Below, one piece after another: positions 4,012 to 5,529 of a DNA stretch of 5,529 nucleotides. The notes under the pieces are model-generated. The model had not been told where the DNA came from and ran no database searches. It saw only the letters and a program-made list of their open reading frames with translations. The stretch is from positions 1 to 5,529 of the forward strand of contig JAEDOA010000099.1 in NCBI GenBank assembly GCA_016302195.1, in the 5' to 3' direction. How positions within the stretch are numbered: position 1 is the first letter of the stretch; every line of letters begins with the position of its first letter. Position numbers and translations under genes: made by a program. This DNA comes from Erysipelotrichaceae bacterium. Its GTDB lineage: Bacteria; Bacillota_I; Bacilli_A; Erysipelotrichales; Erysipelotrichaceae.

Positions 4012-4833
4012 ATGAATAATATCTTAAATTTAGGTAACGTTACTGCCTTAAACGATGAAAACAAAAAGACCTTTGCAAGCACCAAAGGACTGCCTTACTT
4101 AAATGTATCAGGCATTTACGATGCAGTTATTGCCTCTGCACATTTAAAAGCAATTAACGTTAAAGGTCAGATGAAGAATGTTGTTAATGTTAGCTTTGTT
4201 GTAGATGTACAGCACGAAAATACAGTTAAAAATGCTCAATTATGGCTCACTTTAGATCTACCACCATCAAATTATGCAAATCATTTGATTGACTTAGCAT
4301 TTTTATGTGGCTGTGTTTCACAGACTGGTGAAATTGTCTTAAATCAAGAAGTTAAGCAGTTAGAAAAGCCTTTATCAAATGGTGAAACAAGTATTACCCA
4401 CTTCCCACAGTTAGAACAAAAGAAGGTACGTGTAGCAGTAGCCAGAACCTCAAAAGCTGATAATGGCACTCCTTATTTCTCTATCCGTTCATTCTTTAAT
4501 GCATCAAATCAGACTGCATTAGAGCAGTTAAAAGGTTTACAACCTACATTTATTCAGAATGTAGCAAAATCTTTAAATTCTGAGAGTGATAGTCCATTTT
4601 TTGAACCAGCTCCAAAAAACAAAACTACAAATAACGCTTATGGAAATTTTGGAGCAAATCAAAATGTTTATGGTCAGTCACAGCAACAGCCACAAGCTCA
4701 ATCACAGATTGCATATACTCAGCAGACTATGAACGCTTATCAATCACAGCCACAGCAGCAGTCTGCACAGGTTGCAAATGCTTATCAGCCACAGCCTGCA
4801 CCCGTAACAAATCCAGATGAAATGCCATTTTAA
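4012..4833 (+). CDS. SSB-like single-stranded-DNA-binding protein with Q-rich tail, 273 aa
   Basis: The likely role is coating single-stranded DNA for the neighbouring recombination proteins. The ATG at 4012 has AAGGA (3998-4002) 9 bases upstream. Residues 28-190 look like a single beta-rich domain of the phage SSB-like/DUF669 kind: PYLNVSGIYDAVI (28-40), a strand NVVNVSFVVDV (56-66), QLWLTLDLPP (76-85), a helix with LIDLAFLCGC (92-101), and HFPQLEQKKVRVAVART (130-146), followed by a strand around YFSIRSFF (155-162). Residues 195-273 are a disordered tail rich in Gln, Asn, Pro and Ala with loose repeats of NAYxxQPQ type. It ends NPDEMPF, matching the acidic-Pro-Phe tip by which bacterial SSB recruits partners such as RadD, whose homologue follows. 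It is longer than E. coli SSB (178 aa). The OB-fold assignment is inference; the tail and tip are seen directly. Confidence 0.65.
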   Translation: MNNILNLGNVTALNDENKKTFASTKGLPYLNVSGIYDAVIASAHLKAINVKGQMKNVVNVSFVVDVQHENTVKNAQLWLTLDLPPSNYANHLIDLAFLCGCVSQTGEIVLNQEVKQLEKPLSNGETSITHFPQLEQKKVRVAVARTSKADNGTPYFSIRSFFNASNQTALEQLKGLQPTFIQNVAKSLNSESDSPFFEPAPKNKTTNNAYGNFGANQNVYGQSQQQPQAQSQIAYTQQTMNAYQSQPQQQSAQVANAYQPQPAPVTNPDEMPF

Positions 4834-4850
4834 TTTAGTATAAAAAAACT

Positions 4851-4877
4851 AAAGGGAGTTTAAAAGCTCCCTTTTTT
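4851..4877 (+). terminator. Strong rho-independent terminator after the SSB-like gene
   Basis: AAAGGGAG (4851-4858) pairs with CTCCCTTT (4867-4874) around TTTAAAAG, and the 3' arm runs into six T (4872-4877). An outer AACTAA/TTAGTT pair lies further out. It starts 18 bases after the stop codon of the SSB-like gene and is the clearest terminator in the window. Confidence 0.85.
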
Positions 4878-4883
4878 ATTAGT

Positions 4884-4904
4884 TAAAATGAGATGTATAT
4901 CACA
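4884..4904 (+). promoter_or_regulatory. Possible -10 and CRP-like sequence at the helicase start
   Basis: TAAAAT (4884-4889) could be a -10 box, needed because a strong terminator ends only seven bases upstream, but there is no good -35. TGAGA-TGTATA-TCACA (4889-4904) matches nine of ten CRP half-site bases and overlaps the predicted start, where a bound protein would block rather than activate. Similar sequences occur inside genes, so this is a weak call. Confidence 0.25.
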
Positions 4905-4910
4905 AATAAA

Positions 4911-5529
4911 ATGTTCAAATTAAGACCTTATCAAGAAGAATGTTGTAACACTTTTTGGAACTTTGTTAAAACAAACAAAGGGCAAAATCCTTTATTAGTG
5001 CTACCAACAGGCACAGGAAAAAGCGTTATTATTGCAGAAATTATCAGAAAATTTTATGAGATTGACCAAAGTGCAAGTGTGCTAATGCTTACACACGTTA
5101 GTGAGCTTGTTAAACAGAATTTTGACAAATTCCAGAAGCTAGCAAATATTGAAGCTGGCATTTATTCTGCATCAATCGGCTTGAAAGAAAATAAAAGGAT
5201 TCTATTTGCTACCGTTCAAAGTGTGTATAGCAAACTAAAAAAAGATAAAAATTACTTTGGTATCAAAAGGCTTATTATTATTGATGAAGCTCATTTGATA
5301 AGTGAAAAAGATACGACAGTATATAGAAAAATTTTAAGCATTTTTAAGGAGTTAAATCAAAAAGTATGTATCTGTGGGCTTACTGCAACGCCATTTAGAA
5401 CCAATGGTGGTTATTTAACAGAGCAGGAAAACCCTATTTTTAATGCAATAGCTTATGATTTATCTAAGCAAATAAATAGCTTGATAGAACAAGGATATTT
5501 ATCTGAGTTAATACCATATAAGACCGATG
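4911..5529 (+). CDS. RadD-like superfamily 2 DNA helicase/ATPase, N-terminal part
   Basis: The first 206 codons are present and the frame runs off the window. Motifs in order: a Q-like start FKLRPYQEE (2-10), Walker A PTGTGKS (32-38), motif Ia around THVSELVKQN (61-70), the segment ILFATVQSV (97-105), Walker B DEAH (125-128) in LIIIDEAHLI, and motif III-type GLTATPFRTNGG (156-167). The order and spacing resemble E. coli RadD (YejH), about 586 aa, which starts similarly with LRPYQ, so about a third is visible. RadD is an ATPase in recombination and repair that binds the SSB C-terminal tip, which suits a protein encoded directly after an SSB-like gene ending DEMPF. The start is uncertain: ATG 4911 fits the family, ATG 4893 would add six residues, and neither has a clear ribosome binding site. 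A type III restriction-like or other phage SF2 helicase is the alternative. Confidence 0.85.
   Translation, partial: MFKLRPYQEECCNTFWNFVKTNKGQNPLLVLPTGTGKSVIIAEIIRKFYEIDQSASVLMLTHVSELVKQNFDKFQKLANIEAGIYSASIGLKENKRILFATVQSVYSKLKKDKNYFGIKRLIIIDEAHLISEKDTTVYRKILSIFKELNQKVCICGLTATPFRTNGGYLTEQENPIFNAIAYDLSKQINSLIEQGYLSELIPYKTD

Noticed and set aside
4888..4923. 11-residue frame (MRCISQIKCSN) overlapping the helicase start
   Set aside because: It has no ribosome binding site and starts between the terminator and the helicase ATG. More likely chance than a leader peptide.
1..5529. CRISPR array, tRNA, insertion sequence or attachment site
   Set aside because: I saw no spaced identical repeats, no cloverleaf-like sequence, no transposase motifs and no long terminal repeats in the window.

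Overview
The window reads as part of the early (recombination/replication) region of a phage or prophage. The DNA is AT-rich, every gene is on the + strand, most genes are very small, and they sit close together behind AAGGAG-type ribosome binding sites. The last three genes form a recognisable DNA-processing set: a RecT-like single-strand annealing protein, a single-stranded-DNA-binding-like protein with an SSB-style acidic tip, and the N-terminal third of a RadD-like superfamily 2 helicase that runs off the end. The host cannot be named. A perfect CRP-type operator (TGTGA-N6-TCACA) at a canonical promoter distance suggests an AT-rich gammaproteobacterium, or another bacterium with a CRP/FNR-type activator. 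This is inference.

Layout. Bases 5-883 hold two unrecognised acidic proteins separated by a hairpin. Bases 927-2229 form one compact transcription unit of six genes: a tandem helix-turn-helix-like protein, a small membrane protein, an 84-residue soluble protein, and three very small membrane proteins of 52, 56 and 49 residues. Bases 2230-2357 hold a promoter with a consensus CRP-like site and a leader hairpin. It drives a fifth small membrane protein (2358-2567), which overlaps a second tandem helix-turn-helix-like protein (2548-2841). Bases 2842-2964 hold a second promoter of the same design, which drives the RecT-like gene (2965-3936). A hairpin terminator separates this from the SSB-like gene (4012-4833). 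A strong intrinsic terminator (4851-4877) follows, and the RadD-like helicase begins just downstream (4911 onward). No stretch above 130 bases lacks a gene.

How the parts may work together. The RecT-like and SSB-like proteins would handle single-stranded DNA during phage recombination or replication. Cellular RadD binds the C-terminal tip of SSB, so a RadD-like helicase next to a protein ending DEMPF looks like a phage version of that partnership. The RecT-like protein also ends in an acidic/PPF tip. The most striking non-coding signal is the pair of promoter modules. Both share the 13-mer TCTATAATTCTAA, the same 45-base distance from TCACA to TATAAT, and a hairpin between the predicted transcription start and the ribosome binding site. 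They imply that these operons respond to a CRP/FNR-family activator, probably the host's.

Most of the small genes have no recognisable family. For those, only visible features are described.
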